A stretch of 52,989 nt of DNA from NCBI GenBank assembly GCA_015490555.1, contig WFXO01000044.1, positions 1 to 52,989 of the forward strand, written 5' to 3'. A model generated the notes under the pieces. It made no database searches. It was not told where the DNA came from and saw only the letters and a list, made by a program, of their open reading frames with translations. The position numbers and the translations under genes were made by a program. Shown here in pieces: positions 26,228 through 35,501 of the stretch; within the stretch, counting starts at the first letter, position 1; each line of letters begins with the position of its first letter. The DNA is from Caldifarciminota bacterium. Its GTDB lineage: Bacteria > Hydrothermota > Hydrothermia > WGAB01.

Positions 26228-26528
26228 CCATGCAAGGACATTTCCTTAGATGATCCACTGTTGGAAGATCGCTTTCAAGGCAAAGAGTGTTAGACCGTTT
26301 CCACGACTTTTGACAATCAGAATCCTCAACTTTTCTACATCTCTTGAGGCTTCCCGTGGCCAGGAAGAGGTTGACGCACCTCAGCCGAACCCGACCCATC
26401 CCGATCTTTCCCATGGTTAAGACCCATCTTCCCACTCTGAAGGCTCATCCCATTTCACTCCTTTCTCAGAGAAAATCTCGGGGGATTGAAGACCTCCAAG
26501 ACACGGCACGAAGCACCTGTTTATCAGG

Positions 26529-26557
26529 TTGAATTGGACCAGAAAGTCGGCTATATT
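26529..26557 (+). promoter_or_regulatory. Sigma70-like promoter for the ABC-F gene
   Basis: TTGAAT (26529-26534), a 17-base spacer and TATATT (26552-26557). The ABC-F start is 120 bases further on, so the mRNA has an unusually long leader for this genome. Confidence 0.6.
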
Positions 26558-26587
26558 AAGGAAGCCAATCCAAAAGGAGTGACCGTC

Positions 26588-26602
26588 ATGGGCACGAAGT
26601 AA
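26588..26602 (+). promoter_or_regulatory. Possible 4-codon leader ORF upstream of the ABC-F gene
   Basis: AAGGAG (26574-26579) is followed 8 bases later by ATG GGC ACG AAG TAA, encoding Met-Gly-Thr-Lys. It lies in the leader between the promoter and the ABC-F gene. ABC-F resistance genes are often controlled by translated short leaders, so this could be a regulatory peptide, or a chance ATG. No clear competing hairpins are seen. Confidence 0.35.
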
Positions 26603-26677
26603 TCCTTCCATTGCCTCCGATCTGGATCTTGTCCAGCCTGCCCAAGGTCTTCCCAGGGTTTCAAAGGGAGGTGCCCC

Positions 26678-28285
26678 ATGAGAGAACTCCTTCGATTCGA
26701 ACACGTTTCATTTCAATACCCTCAACAGATCCGGCCCCTCTTTGAGGATGTCTCTTTTGTGCTCTTCGAGGGGGACCGGGTTGGGGTTTTGGGGACCAAC
26801 GGTTCAGGCAAAACCACCCTTTTGCGATTGATTGCCGGGGTCCTCGAGCCCACCGGCGGGCAAATTGTTCGACGGCCCCACCGGATTTCAACGCTCCCCC
26901 AACACGATGTCCCGGGAAATCTTGAATATTCGGTGCTGACCTTTTTGCTCGGGGACCCTTTCCTTCAATCCCACCACCACGAATTGGAAACCATGGAGCA
27001 ACAGGGGATCCCGGATCCCATCCGCTATGCCAACGGCATAGAGCAGTTCCAGGAACAGGGAGGTTTTGAACGGATCCAGGAGATCTATCGTCACCTCCGC
27101 CGCTGGGGACTGGATCCCGAATGGGCGCATCGTTGTTGGGTCGATCTTTCCGGTGGAGAGAAACGGCTCCTCCATATTCTCCGGACATTACTACATCCTG
27201 CAGAACTCTACCTCCTGGATGAACCCACCAACTTTCTGGATGACCAGGGTCTCAATCTTTTGGTTCGGGCGATTCAACGGGAAGAAGGGGCTTTTGTCAT
27301 CGTCTCCCATGATCGGTGGTTCCTGGACCAAACGGTTTCTCAAATATTCGAACTGGATCGAGGGCATCTGACCGTTTACCGTGGCAACTACACCCGATAC
27401 TTTGAGACCAAACAACGGCTTCGGCTCGAGCGCGAACGCGAAGCCCAGAAGATCAACCGTGAAATTCGGCATCTCAAGCAAGTCCAGCATCAATATCACA
27501 TCTGGGGGCATCAAAAGGAGAAGGAAAAGCGTGGGGCTTTTGACAAGGGCTTTATCGGGAGTCGGGCTGCCCGGCTGATGAAGCGCGCCGCTCGGGCCCG
27601 GGAGCAGATCCAGAAACGCATTGAAGAACTCGAAAGGGTGAAACCCTATGTAGAACGGGTGCATCCCATTGCATTTCCAGAGGTTTATGTGCCCCGTGGC
27701 ATCTGCTTGTCCGTATTTCAAGTGAGCAAATTCCTCGGCGGAAAGGTCCTGTTTCGCGGACTCTCCTTCACCGTCTCTTGGGGGGAGAAGGTGGTCATCC
27801 TCGGGCCCAACGGTGCCGGAAAAACCACTCTATTACGGCTGTTGCTGGGAGATCTTCCCCTGGATGAGGGCGAGATCCACTGGCACGGGCAAGCCCGGAT
27901 CGGCAACCTCCCCCAGGCCCTTCCACCCGACCCGGATGCCCGGCCCCTCATCGATCGGTACCCTACAGACATCCGTACGCGTGCCCTGGAACTTCTGGGA
28001 TGTCTTGGGGTCCGGCAGGAGACGGTTTATCGTCCGACCCACCTGCTCAGCGAAGGGCAACGCCGCAAAGTCCGGCTCGTGGACTTGATGCTCAAGGCGC
28101 CCAATGTCCTGATTTTAGACGAACCCACCACCCATCTTGACACGCCCTCGATCGAACTCCTCCAGCAAGCGCTCCAGCACTGGAACGGCACCGTGCTCTT
28201 GGTCTCGCACGATCGCTATTTACGGGAAGCGGTGGCGGACCGATCGATTGTGCTGCAATCCCCCGGTCAAGGCAGCCGTCCATAG
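26678..28285 (+). CDS. ABC-F family ATPase
   Basis: This 535-residue soluble protein has two ABC domains and no membrane segment. Domain 1: Walker A GTNGSGKTT (K45), signature LSGGEKR (about 156), Walker B YLLDEPTNFLD. A charged linker follows (about 245-335, rich in Arg, Lys and Glu). Domain 2: GPNGAGKTT (about 376), signature LSEGQRRKVR, LILDEPTTHLD and SHDRYL. ABC-F proteins act on ribosomes, either as translation factors (EttA, Uup type) or antibiotic resistance factors. The linker is moderately long, and which type this is cannot be said. GGGAGGT precedes the ATG. A long leader with a mini-ORF precedes it. It is transcribed alone or with the aldo/keto reductase gene. Confidence 0.92.
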   Translation: MRELLRFEHVSFQYPQQIRPLFEDVSFVLFEGDRVGVLGTNGSGKTTLLRLIAGVLEPTGGQIVRRPHRISTLPQHDVPGNLEYSVLTFLLGDPFLQSHHHELETMEQQGIPDPIRYANGIEQFQEQGGFERIQEIYRHLRRWGLDPEWAHRCWVDLSGGEKRLLHILRTLLHPAELYLLDEPTNFLDDQGLNLLVRAIQREEGAFVIVSHDRWFLDQTVSQIFELDRGHLTVYRGNYTRYFETKQRLRLEREREAQKINREIRHLKQVQHQYHIWGHQKEKEKRGAFDKGFIGSRAARLMKRAARAREQIQKRIEELERVKPYVERVHPIAFPEVYVPRGICLSVFQVSKFLGGKVLFRGLSFTVSWGEKVVILGPNGAGKTTLLRLLLGDLPLDEGEIHWHGQARIGNLPQALPPDPDARPLIDRYPTDIRTRALELLGCLGVRQETVYRPTHLLSEGQRRKVRLVDLMLKAPNVLILDEPTTHLDTPSIELLQQALQHWNGTVLLVSHDRYLREAVADRSIVLQSPGQGSRP

Positions 28286-28335
28286 GGTGTAAACTATCCC
28301 AACGACACTGAACGTAGAGAAAAGGAGGAAAGACG

Positions 28336-29307
28336 ATGGAGTACCGTAATTTAGGACGGACCGGCCTGAAGGTCAGTGAGATCTGTTTGGGCACCATGCA
28401 GTTCGGCTGGACCGCCGACGAACAAACCTCGTTCAAGATCCTGGATGCCTTTTACGAGGCGGGTGGGAATTTTATCGACACGGCAGATGTCTATTCCCGG
28501 TGGGCCGAGGGGAATCCAGGTGGGGTCTCAGAGACCATCATCGGCAAATGGATGAAAGACCGGAGGAACCGCCAGGACATCGTGTTGGCGACCAAGGTCC
28601 GGGGACGGATGTGGGAAGGACCCAATGGAGAGGGCTTGAGCCGGCATCACATCATGCGGGCGGTTGAAGACAGTCTGCGGAGACTCCAGACCGATTACAT
28701 TGACCTCTATCAGGTCCATGCACCGGATTGGAGTACCCCGATTGAGGAGACCCTGCGGGCGTTGGACGACCTGGTCCATCAAGGCAAAGTCCTCTATATC
28801 GGGGCTTCCAACTACCCGGCCTGGCTCCTTATGAAGAGTTTGTGGGTGAGTGATGTTCGGAACCTGGTCCGGTTTGATTCCTTACAACCGCACTACAACT
28901 TGGTCCATCGCGCCGAATTTGAACGGGAACTGATGCATGTCGTCCAGGAATACGGGATCGGTGTGATTCCTTATAGTCCGCTGGCAGCGGGCTTTTTGAC
29001 CGGCAAATATCGCCCAGACAAGCCACTCCCGGACAGTGCACGGGCGGAACGCATCAAACAACGATACTTCACGGACCGAAACTTCAAACTCTTGGACAAA
29101 ATGGAAGAGATCGGGAAAAACCATGGCAAAACCATCGCTCAAGTTGCCCTGGCTTGGCTCCTGACCAAGCCCTATATCACGGCCCCGATCATCGGCGCGA
29201 ATACGGTCGAACAACTCCAAGAGAACCTGGGTGCCGTGGGGTTCCGACTCAGTGACGAGGAGATGCAGATCTTAGATGAACTGAGCGATTGGCGGAACTC
29301 AGGGTAG
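28336..29307 (+). CDS. Aldo/keto reductase
   Basis: This 323-residue NADPH-dependent (beta/alpha)8 enzyme has the AKR catalytic tetrad: D48 and Y53 ([11 protein letters not shown]), K87 (ATKVRGRM) and H128 ([11 protein letters not shown]). The cofactor site near the C-terminus ([16 protein letters not shown]) matches. It belongs to the YajO/AKR11-12-like group that reduces aldehydes or sugars, but the substrate cannot be read from sequence. AAGGAGG lies before the ATG. The gene follows the ABC-F gene by 50 bases, and its 3' end is followed at once by the promoter of the coiled-coil gene. Confidence 0.95.
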   Translation: MEYRNLGRTGLKVSEICLGTMQFGWTADEQTSFKILDAFYEAGGNFIDTADVYSRWAEGNPGGVSETIIGKWMKDRRNRQDIVLATKVRGRMWEGPNGEGLSRHHIMRAVEDSLRRLQTDYIDLYQVHAPDWSTPIEETLRALDDLVHQGKVLYIGASNYPAWLLMKSLWVSDVRNLVRFDSLQPHYNLVHRAEFERELMHVVQEYGIGVIPYSPLAAGFLTGKYRPDKPLPDSARAERIKQRYFTDRNFKLLDKMEEIGKNHGKTIAQVALAWLLTKPYITAPIIGANTVEQLQENLGAVGFRLSDEEMQILDELSDWRNSG

Positions 29308-29336
29308 TTGTGGCCTCCCATGGCCCGGCGTATGAT
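29308..29336 (+). promoter_or_regulatory. Leaderless sigma70-like promoter for the DUF4175-like gene
   Basis: TTGTGG (29308-29313), 17 bases, TATGAT (29331-29336), then 6 bases to the GTG at 29343. The upstream box begins one base after the stop codon of the aldo/keto reductase gene. Confidence 0.65.
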
Positions 29337-29342
29337 TAGGAT

Positions 29343-32300
29343 GTGACCGCGACGCGATCTTCGACACCGGGATTCTCGCATTGGCGGAACCCCCAAGTCC
29401 GCCCTTACCTCCTCCGGATTGCAAGCATTGGGGTGGCGGAGGGGCTTCTCTGGGGTCTGACGGTCTTTTGCCTTGGGCTGGTTCTTGCCACACTCCAGTG
29501 GCTGGAGGTCCCCCTCCAGACCCTTCAGGTCCTCTCGGCGCTGGCTTTCGGGTTTGGTGTGGCAAACCGCTGGCGCCACTTTGTCACCTCCTACGCCTTT
29601 GCGCGGTACCTTTATCGCATCGCCCCCCAAACTGAAGACTACCTCAGTTATGTGGAACTGCAACGTCAGGGAGCCCTTTCAGGGCCTTACGGCCAACGAC
29701 TCTGGGAACAGGTCCAGCACATCCTTCAAACCCAGAAGGTTGCGATTCCTTGGTCCCGGAGAGCCGGCCGGGCCTTTGGGTTGGCTCTTGGGCTCTTCCT
29801 GTTTGCCCTCATCCTCCGTCCTGAAGGTCTGGTCCGCTGGCTCGCGGTGCAGATGGGTCAACCCGACCCCTTTGCCCCTTATGCCTTTGTCTTGCCGGGA
29901 GACACTCGGGTGTTGGAGGGAGACCCGGTCCGGTTCCACATCGAACTTTATTCGGTGCCCCGTGTCCGACCCCTCCTCGTCTTCAACAAGATTGACACGC
30001 TCCGCCTCACCCCCATCCAGAGCGCTGGCTCGGTGTTTGAGGCACAGCGCGTGTTCCCCTCTGCAGGCACGGTCACCTATCGGGTGGTGGCGGGATCGTT
30101 CGAGTCACCGGCATACCATATCCGGGTCGATCCCCATCCTTTGGTCGAAGACCTCACGGCGATCGTTCGGTATCCGGCCTATACGGGGTGGCCACCGGAC
30201 ACCTTAACGGACCCGTATGTTCTGGATCTATTAGAGGGCTCGGAGGTTCAATTCACGGGCCTGCTTCGGTACGCAGACACGCTGAAGGTGCTTCCCGACT
30301 CTGGCCCCTCGTTAGTGGTCACCACCGGACCCAAAGTTCGATTCACCTGGTCCCCAATCACAACGAGTGTTCTACACTTTGCCTATACGTTGAACGGTCG
30401 GACCTTTGTGGACTCCGCCATGGTTCAGGCACGGGTTACCCCGGATGATCCGCCCAAAGTGACCCTCCTTTTCCCGCCGGTCGAGGAGATCGAACTCCCG
30501 AAAGACGAAACGGTTCCGGTCTTCGGCCTCGCTGAAGACGATTACGGATTGCGACAGGTAGAGGTCTTGGTCGAATTTCAGGGGGGGGCTTCCCGGGTCC
30601 AGATCCGCCAGTTTTCAACGAGGAACACCACCCAGGATACGGTGTCTACGAGCCTGGATCTCCGTCCCTTCAACATGATGCCCGGGGACGAACTGGTCTT
30701 CTTTGTCCGAGCTCAGGACTGGAAGGGACAGTGGGGGGAAAGCCCGCGAATTCGGGTCCGGTTCCCGTCCCTTGTAGAAACCTATGAACAGGCAGCCGAG
30801 GCTGCAGAATTGGGCGAACAAACGACCTCCGCCTTACAAGAAGCTACAGAAAACCTCCTGGAGGAACTTCGGAAACTCTCCGAACGACTCAAAAGCGAAA
30901 ACAAGGTCGGCTGGAACGAACAGCAACAACTCCAGCAAACGCTCCAGCAACAACAGGAAGTACTCCAACGGCTGAGCCAGGCGATCCAATCACTCAATCA
31001 AGGGCTGGAAAACCTTCAAGCACTGAAGCAACTGGATCCGGAAATTGCGGAAAAGGCGGCCCGGATCAGCGAACTCTTCCAGGAAGTTATGACGGACAAA
31101 CTCCGGAAGGCCCTTGAAAAACTCCACGAGGCTCTCCAAAAGGTCAAGCCGGAGGACATTCAAAAGGCCCTGGAGGAACTCCAGCAGAACCAGGAGGCTC
31201 TGAAGGAAGCGTTAGAGCGGATGGAAAAGATCCTGGAGCGATTCCGCCAGGAGATTCAGCTGGCGCAATTGGAAGAACGGTTGGATGCGTTGGTCGAGGC
31301 ACAGCAGCGGCTTAAGGAACAGACCGAACAAACCACGAATCCGGAAGACCTCCAGGCTTTGGCACAACAACAGAGATCGTTAACCCAGGAACTCCAGGAC
31401 ATCCGCAAGGAAATGGAGTCCCTGGCCCAGGCCCTTCAGACCGAAACACCGGAGATTGCGGATACCCTCCAAAACCTTTCCGAATCCGAGGGGAAGCGTG
31501 CACAGGAGGCCATGGAAACGGCCCGACAGGAGTTATCCAGCCAATCGCAAAAGGGTGCGACGTCCGCCCAGCGGAAGGCACTCCAATCGCTCATGGCTTT
31601 GAAACAAAAACTTTCCGCCCTCCGCAAGCAATTTTCCGGTCTCCGCAAGCAAGAAATTGCAGAAAAGATCCGCCGACTTCGGAGGTCTTTAATCTTTTTG
31701 TCAGAAATCCAATCGCGGGTCTTGCAGGATCTCTCAGCGAGTGACGTAGACCCCTTAGAGTTAGGGCACCGTGTAGAGGGTGTCCGAGAAGGGCTCACCT
31801 CAGCGTTCCAGGCTTTGAAAGATCTCAGTCGGCAGACCCTGATGCTGTCCATGGCCTTGGGGGCAATGGTTGATCAAGCACGGGAGGCGGCGGGTCAGGC
31901 CGCGATGAACCTGGGACTCCTCCGCCCTGCGGGTGCCCGCGCCTATCTGGAACAAGCTCAGGCGATCCTGAACCGCGTCATTTTGGTCCTTTTCCAGTCT
32001 GAGACCCGACTCTCACAGTCCTCCGGCTCTTCCACCGGGCTTGACCAGATGCTGCAGCAACTCGCCGAGTTGGCCAACCAGCAGATGGCCTTGAACATGC
32101 AAGGCCAATCGTTGTTGCCGTTGCCCAGCCCGATCCCTTCCTCGCTCCAACAGCAGTTGGCTCAGATGGCCGCGCAACAGGCGGCCATTCGCCAGGCCCT
32201 TCAACAACTTCAGCAGATGGCTGGCGATCAAGGCCTGATGTCCGCCCTGGAGGGCGCCCAAAAGGCCATGCAGGAGGCGGAAGAGGCCCTCAAACAAGGC

Positions 32301-32573
32301 CGATATGATCAAGATGTTTTAAAGAAGCAGGAGAAAGCCTTAGAACGGCTCCTCCAGGCCGAGCGATCAATCCGGAAACGGGAGTTTGCACGCCAGCGGA
32401 AGTCCCAACCCGGGAAGCCATACGAATACACCCCACCCTCCTCGAAGGCCCAGGCCGCAAGCCGGGAAAAGATCAAGCGGGCCCTCTTACAACTCGACCG
32501 GAGCCAAATCGATCCGGCCTATCGTGCTCTGATTGAAGCCTATCTCCGGACCCTCCTGAACCGTGCCCAGTAA
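29343..32573 (+). CDS. DUF4175-like membrane-anchored coiled-coil protein
   Basis: This is a 1,076-residue protein. Three or so hydrophobic helices lie within the first 165 residues (ASIGVAEGLLWGLTVFCLG, FGLALGLFLFALILRP). A beta-rich part about 175-470 follows, with repeats like YPAYTGWPPDTLTDPYVLDL, and then a very long helix-rich Gln/Glu/Lys coiled coil to the end (for example QQQEVLQRLSQAIQSLNQGL). The layout matches DUF4175-type proteins, common in FCB bacteria, whose role is unknown; an envelope-spanning or scaffold role is plausible. The GTG start is set by the promoter 6 bases upstream; no Shine-Dalgarno site is seen. Its 3' end lies 11 bases from that of the convergent peptidase gene. 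Confidence 0.8.
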   Translation: MTATRSSTPGFSHWRNPQVRPYLLRIASIGVAEGLLWGLTVFCLGLVLATLQWLEVPLQTLQVLSALAFGFGVANRWRHFVTSYAFARYLYRIAPQTEDYLSYVELQRQGALSGPYGQRLWEQVQHILQTQKVAIPWSRRAGRAFGLALGLFLFALILRPEGLVRWLAVQMGQPDPFAPYAFVLPGDTRVLEGDPVRFHIELYSVPRVRPLLVFNKIDTLRLTPIQSAGSVFEAQRVFPSAGTVTYRVVAGSFESPAYHIRVDPHPLVEDLTAIVRYPAYTGWPPDTLTDPYVLDLLEGSEVQFTGLLRYADTLKVLPDSGPSLVVTTGPKVRFTWSPITTSVLHFAYTLNGRTFVDSAMVQARVTPDDPPKVTLLFPPVEEIELPKDETVPVFGLAEDDYGLRQVEVLVEFQGGASRVQIRQFSTRNTTQDTVSTSLDLRPFNMMPGDELVFFVRAQDWKGQWGESPRIRVRFPSLVETYEQAAEAAELGEQTTSALQEATENLLEELRKLSERLKSENKVGWNEQQQLQQTLQQQQEVLQRLSQAIQSLNQGLENLQALKQLDPEIAEKAARISELFQEVMTDKLRKALEKLHEALQKVKPEDIQKALEELQQNQEALKEALERMEKILERFRQEIQLAQLEERLDALVEAQQRLKEQTEQTTNPEDLQALAQQQRSLTQELQDIRKEMESLAQALQTETPEIADTLQNLSESEGKRAQEAMETARQELSSQSQKGATSAQRKALQSLMALKQKLSALRKQFSGLRKQEIAEKIRRLRRSLIFLSEIQSRVLQDLSASDVDPLELGHRVEGVREGLTSAFQALKDLSRQTLMLSMALGAMVDQAREAAGQAAMNLGLLRPAGARAYLEQAQAILNRVILVLFQSETRLSQSSGSSTGLDQMLQQLAELANQQMALNMQGQSLLPLPSPIPSSLQQQLAQMAAQQAAIRQALQQLQQMAGDQGLMSALEGAQKAMQEAEEALKQGRYDQDVLKKQEKALERLLQAERSIRKREFARQRKSQPGKPYEYTPPSSKAQAASREKIKRALLQLDRSQIDPAYRALIEAYLRTLLNRAQ

Positions 32574-32584
32574 GGGGCTCCGTT

Positions 32585-34684
32585 TCAATCCCCGATCATC
32601 CCCAACTGCCACAACAAAAAGATCAACTGGTCGGCATAAGACTCAAAGAACTTCCAGAGGGGCCGACCGGCCCCATGGCCGGTTTTCGGCTCCACATATA
32701 GAAGGACTGGTCGGTCTTCCGGAGCGATTGCCTGGAGTTTCGCGGCCATCTTCATCGCATGCATGGGATGGACGCGTGTGTCACCCTCCGAGGTCTTAAA
32801 AAACACCGCAGGATACCGCACCCCAGGCTGAACATGATGGTACGGGGAATACGAATAGATGTAGCGGAATTCCTCCTCAATGTCCGGATTGCCGTATTCT
32901 GTCGTCCAGATGTGGGCCACCCCAAACTTATGGAATCGGACCATATCGAGTAAGGGGACTGCGCAATAGACAGCGCGGAAGAGATCCGGTCGCTGGGTCA
33001 TCACCGCCCCCACCAGGAGACCGCCGTTGCTTCCGCCGGAAATCGCGAGTTTTTCGGGGCTCGTATAGCCTTCCCGGATCAAGTACTCGGCGGCAGCGAT
33101 GAAGTCATCAAAGACATTCTGTTTGTTTTCCTGCATGCCGGCCTTGTGCCAGGTCTCACCGTATTCATCCCCACCGCGGATCCCGGGGATCGCCACGATC
33201 CCACCCCGTCGGAACCACGGCAACAGATGTTTCGTAAAGAACGGGGAAATGCCAATTCCAAATCCCCCATAGCCGGTTAAAAGGGTGGGTGTGGACCCGT
33301 CCATCGGTGCTGCCTTGGGCATCAGGATGTACATGGGGATTCGGGTCCCATCTTTGGAGGAGTAAAACACGAACCGTTGCTCAAATTGGGAAACATCAAA
33401 GTCGATGGGCATCTGCCACAGTTGACGGGTCTCTCCGGTTTCCAGATTCATCACAAACATCGTTGGAGGGTAGAAAAACGATTGGAACTGGTAATAAAGG
33501 ACGGGCTTGTCGGGTGTGCCCCGGAACGCCACGGTCCCCTTCATGGGCAGTGGGATCTCCCGCCCCAGATGGCCCTGCAGATCGTAGACGAGAAGCCGGG
33601 AATAGGTATCCTGTTTGACGTGAACAACGATCCGGCCACCGACGATCTGAAAGCCTTCGATCACTCCATCCATCTGGGGAACAATCTCTTGCCATTGGGA
33701 TTCTTGGGGATTGGAGAGCGGGGCTTTAACGATCCGACCGCGCGGGGCCTGGTCTGTGGTGAGAATCACCAAGGTGTCCCGGAGGACATCGGCAGAGAAG
33801 GTCGCATCTTTCCCGACCGCGATGGGAGTCCAACCGGTATCCTGGTCCATGGGACGAACAAAGAGGTCATTTTTCCCCCATCCCCGGTGGATCGAAAGGA
33901 AAAGGTAGCGGTGGTCGGAGGAAGCCTCTACCCCCGGCAGATGATCTTCTGGAAGTCCCTTGCCATAGACATACACATCTTCCTTCGGATCCGTGCCCAG
34001 GGCATGGTAGAACACGTAGGGGCGGAACCCCTTCGGATCCATGTTTCGGGTGTAATAGAACCCTTCGTTATGGGGGCGCCAGGCGATGGAGGTCCATCGC
34101 GTATCCGGAATCGTCTCCGGCAGGAGAGACTGGGTCGTGACGTCCAGAAGATACAGGGTGCTCAGTTCTGTACCCTGAGCCGATTTGCCATAAGCGATGT
34201 AGTGTCCGTCAGGCGAGATATAGAGCCAGTCCAAGGCCACGGTCCCATCCTCGCTAAAGGTATTGGGGTCCAGAACCACTTTGCCTTTGCCGGGTTGAAA
34301 GGAACCTTCGGTCAGGTAGAGCACAGCATGGTTCTGGAGCCCCTCCCTCCGGAAATAAAAGTACCGGTCCTGAGCGATATTCGGCAGGGAAAAGGTCTCG
34401 GTGCGATACAACGTCTTGAGTTCTTCGAGGATCTTCTGGCGTTCTGGGAAGGAATCAAGGATTTGCCGCGTGAGATGGTTTTGGGCTTCGATCCATGCCC
34501 GGACTTCCGGGTCATCCAGGTTTTCCAGCCACCGATAGGGATCGGGGACCGGGGTCCCAAAGAGGGTGTCGACTACGTCGACTGTTCTGGTTTTGGGATA
34601 TTCCAGGGCCATTACCGGTGCCTCCCCAAGGGTCATGATCCACAGCGTCAACCAAAGGGTCCTGCGTGAACGGAAGTTCCGCAT
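32585..34684 (-). CDS. Prolyl oligopeptidase, exported (family S9A)
   Basis: This is a 699-residue serine peptidase with a signal peptide (RRTLWLTLWIMTLGEAPVMA). The N-terminus has the S9A hallmark VVDTLFGTPVPDPYRWLEN. A seven-bladed propeller is followed by the hydrolase domain with GGSNGG (S552), the Asp in SEGDTRVHP and the His in KTGHGAG. It cleaves short peptides after proline in the periplasm. The ATG at 34684 has no Shine-Dalgarno site but lies 6 bases after AAAACT, with TTGACC 17 bases further up, so the mRNA is probably leaderless. It is the downstream neighbour of a DsrE-like gene on the same strand. Confidence 0.95.
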   Translation of the reverse strand: MRNFRSRRTLWLTLWIMTLGEAPVMALEYPKTRTVDVVDTLFGTPVPDPYRWLENLDDPEVRAWIEAQNHLTRQILDSFPERQKILEELKTLYRTETFSLPNIAQDRYFYFRREGLQNHAVLYLTEGSFQPGKGKVVLDPNTFSEDGTVALDWLYISPDGHYIAYGKSAQGTELSTLYLLDVTTQSLLPETIPDTRWTSIAWRPHNEGFYYTRNMDPKGFRPYVFYHALGTDPKEDVYVYGKGLPEDHLPGVEASSDHRYLFLSIHRGWGKNDLFVRPMDQDTGWTPIAVGKDATFSADVLRDTLVILTTDQAPRGRIVKAPLSNPQESQWQEIVPQMDGVIEGFQIVGGRIVVHVKQDTYSRLLVYDLQGHLGREIPLPMKGTVAFRGTPDKPVLYYQFQSFFYPPTMFVMNLETGETRQLWQMPIDFDVSQFEQRFVFYSSKDGTRIPMYILMPKAAPMDGSTPTLLTGYGGFGIGISPFFTKHLLPWFRRGGIVAIPGIRGGDEYGETWHKAGMQENKQNVFDDFIAAAEYLIREGYTSPEKLAISGGSNGGLLVGAVMTQRPDLFRAVYCAVPLLDMVRFHKFGVAHIWTTEYGNPDIEEEFRYIYSYSPYHHVQPGVRYPAVFFKTSEGDTRVHPMHAMKMAAKLQAIAPEDRPVLLYVEPKTGHGAGRPLWKFFESYADQLIFLLWQLGMIGD

Positions 34685-34690
34685 GTGGAT

Positions 34691-34719
34691 AGTTTTTAGG
34701 GAGGCCTGAAGGGGGTCAA
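34691..34719 (-). promoter_or_regulatory. Leaderless promoter candidate for prolyl oligopeptidase
   Basis: On the minus strand TTGACC (34714-34719), 17 bases, AAAACT (34691-34696), 6 bases, ATG at 34684. The -10 box is off consensus at its first position. Confidence 0.5.
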
Positions 34720-34730
34720 GGGGAAGGGGT

Positions 34731-35087
34731 CTAATAGACCAAAATGCTCGCGTTATTCAAGATCATCCGGGCGACACTGGGATGCCCGTCATGCTCCGAA
34801 ATCAAAGGAAATGCGATCTCCTTGAGTTTCTCTTCCAATCCATAGGCACGCGCACAAAAGGCACAGGCGCCCCGGACGGAGTTCGCCACTTGCCGATAAA
34901 GGGGGTGGAGATTGCTACCGGGGTCTAACAGTTCTGGGAGCCAGCGGATCCCAGAGCCTTCGAAATAAATGCTCACGGGAACGCTATGGTTTTGCAGGTC
35001 CTGTGCAGTTTCCAGGGCGTGGTAAAGCTGCCCCAGGCCCTCTTGAGTCTCTGGGGCGGCTAAGATCAGGATGATAACGTTTCGCAT
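34731..35087 (-). CDS. DsrE family protein
   Basis: This is a protein of about 118 residues with the alpha/beta DsrE fold: an N-terminal strand (NVIILILAAPETQEG), a central helix-strand part (HSVPVSIYFEGSGIRW) and two Cys spaced CAFC near residue 75, followed by EEKLKEIAFP. DsrE-like proteins handle sulfur or bind small ligands in sulfur relay, but many have unknown roles. The frame is open from 35138, but the ATG at 35087 begins the fold and lies 4 bases after the stop of the frameshifted gene upstream. It is the last gene of a four-gene operon and is followed closely by the prolyl oligopeptidase gene. Confidence 0.75.
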   Translation of the reverse strand: MRNVIILILAAPETQEGLGQLYHALETAQDLQNHSVPVSIYFEGSGIRWLPELLDPGSNLHPLYRQVANSVRGACAFCARAYGLEEKLKEIAFPLISEHDGHPSVARMILNNASILVY

Positions 35088-35091
35088 CAGA

Positions 35092-35477
35092 TTACCCTGC
35101 TTTCCCGGTGCCGTAAACGGCGCCAACGACCACGCCATAGACGAAGTGTCCCAGCAAACTTCCCAGGGCTTTAGAGGCCGCGCCCATGAAGACCGACCCG
35201 CCCATCATGGGCACCACAACGAGCATCGCTAAGAGCACGGGAAGATCCCGTACAGCAGGCCGCGAACCGCAGGTACACCCGGGAGCCAAGACAAGAACAA
35301 GGCTGCGTAGATTCCAGCAAGAACGATCCCTATCAAGAAATGCAAAATCCAGCCAACAAAGATGGGGGCTTTGAGAAACATGGCGAGCATTTTCCACGGT
35401 CCTCCCATGGGGATGCCCATGAGCGGCGCAACATAGACGAGGAGAGACATGGCCAAAGTTCCAAGGACCCCGGCCAC
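35092..35477 (-). pseudogene. Four-helix membrane protein (DUF6789-like), frameshifted
   Basis: Two adjacent frames on the minus strand together encode a small membrane protein. The first (GTG 35477 to a TAG at 35229) gives GVLGTLAMSLLVYVAPLMG, a helix pair and a third segment ending GLLYGIF. The second carries PVLLAMLVVVPMMGGSVFMG and a final segment ending YGVVVGAVYGTGKAG. The natural join is at the CCC run at 35239-35241; one extra C would give GIFPVLL without gap and about 128 residues. So either a base was lost here, by mutation or assembly, or a -1 frameshift occurs. The pattern matches DUF6789-like membrane proteins of unknown role. It lies between the AhpD-like and DsrE-like genes. 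Confidence 0.65.
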
Positions 35478-35501
35478 GATGGCTTTGGTAAGGAGCGTGT
35501 T

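Larger units (their letters stand above)
26228..26677. other. 450-base intergenic region, largest gap in the window
   Basis: No convincing gene is found here; frames of 60-95 codons exist on both strands but resemble nothing and have poor starts. The right half holds a good promoter (26529-26557), a Shine-Dalgarno site with a 4-codon mini-ORF (26588-26602) and the ribosome site of the ABC-F gene. The left half must hold the promoter of the minus-strand DUF2279-like gene; TTGTCA and CTAAC-like boxes exist but are not clear. Confidence 0.5.

Noticed and set aside
26344-26704. Frames of 60-95 codons in the 450-base gap
   Set aside because: No family resemblance, poor start signals and conflicting frames on both strands.
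33377-34669. A 430-codon plus-strand open frame
   Set aside because: It is fully antisense to the prolyl oligopeptidase gene, has no ribosome site and shows no domain; it is a codon-bias shadow.
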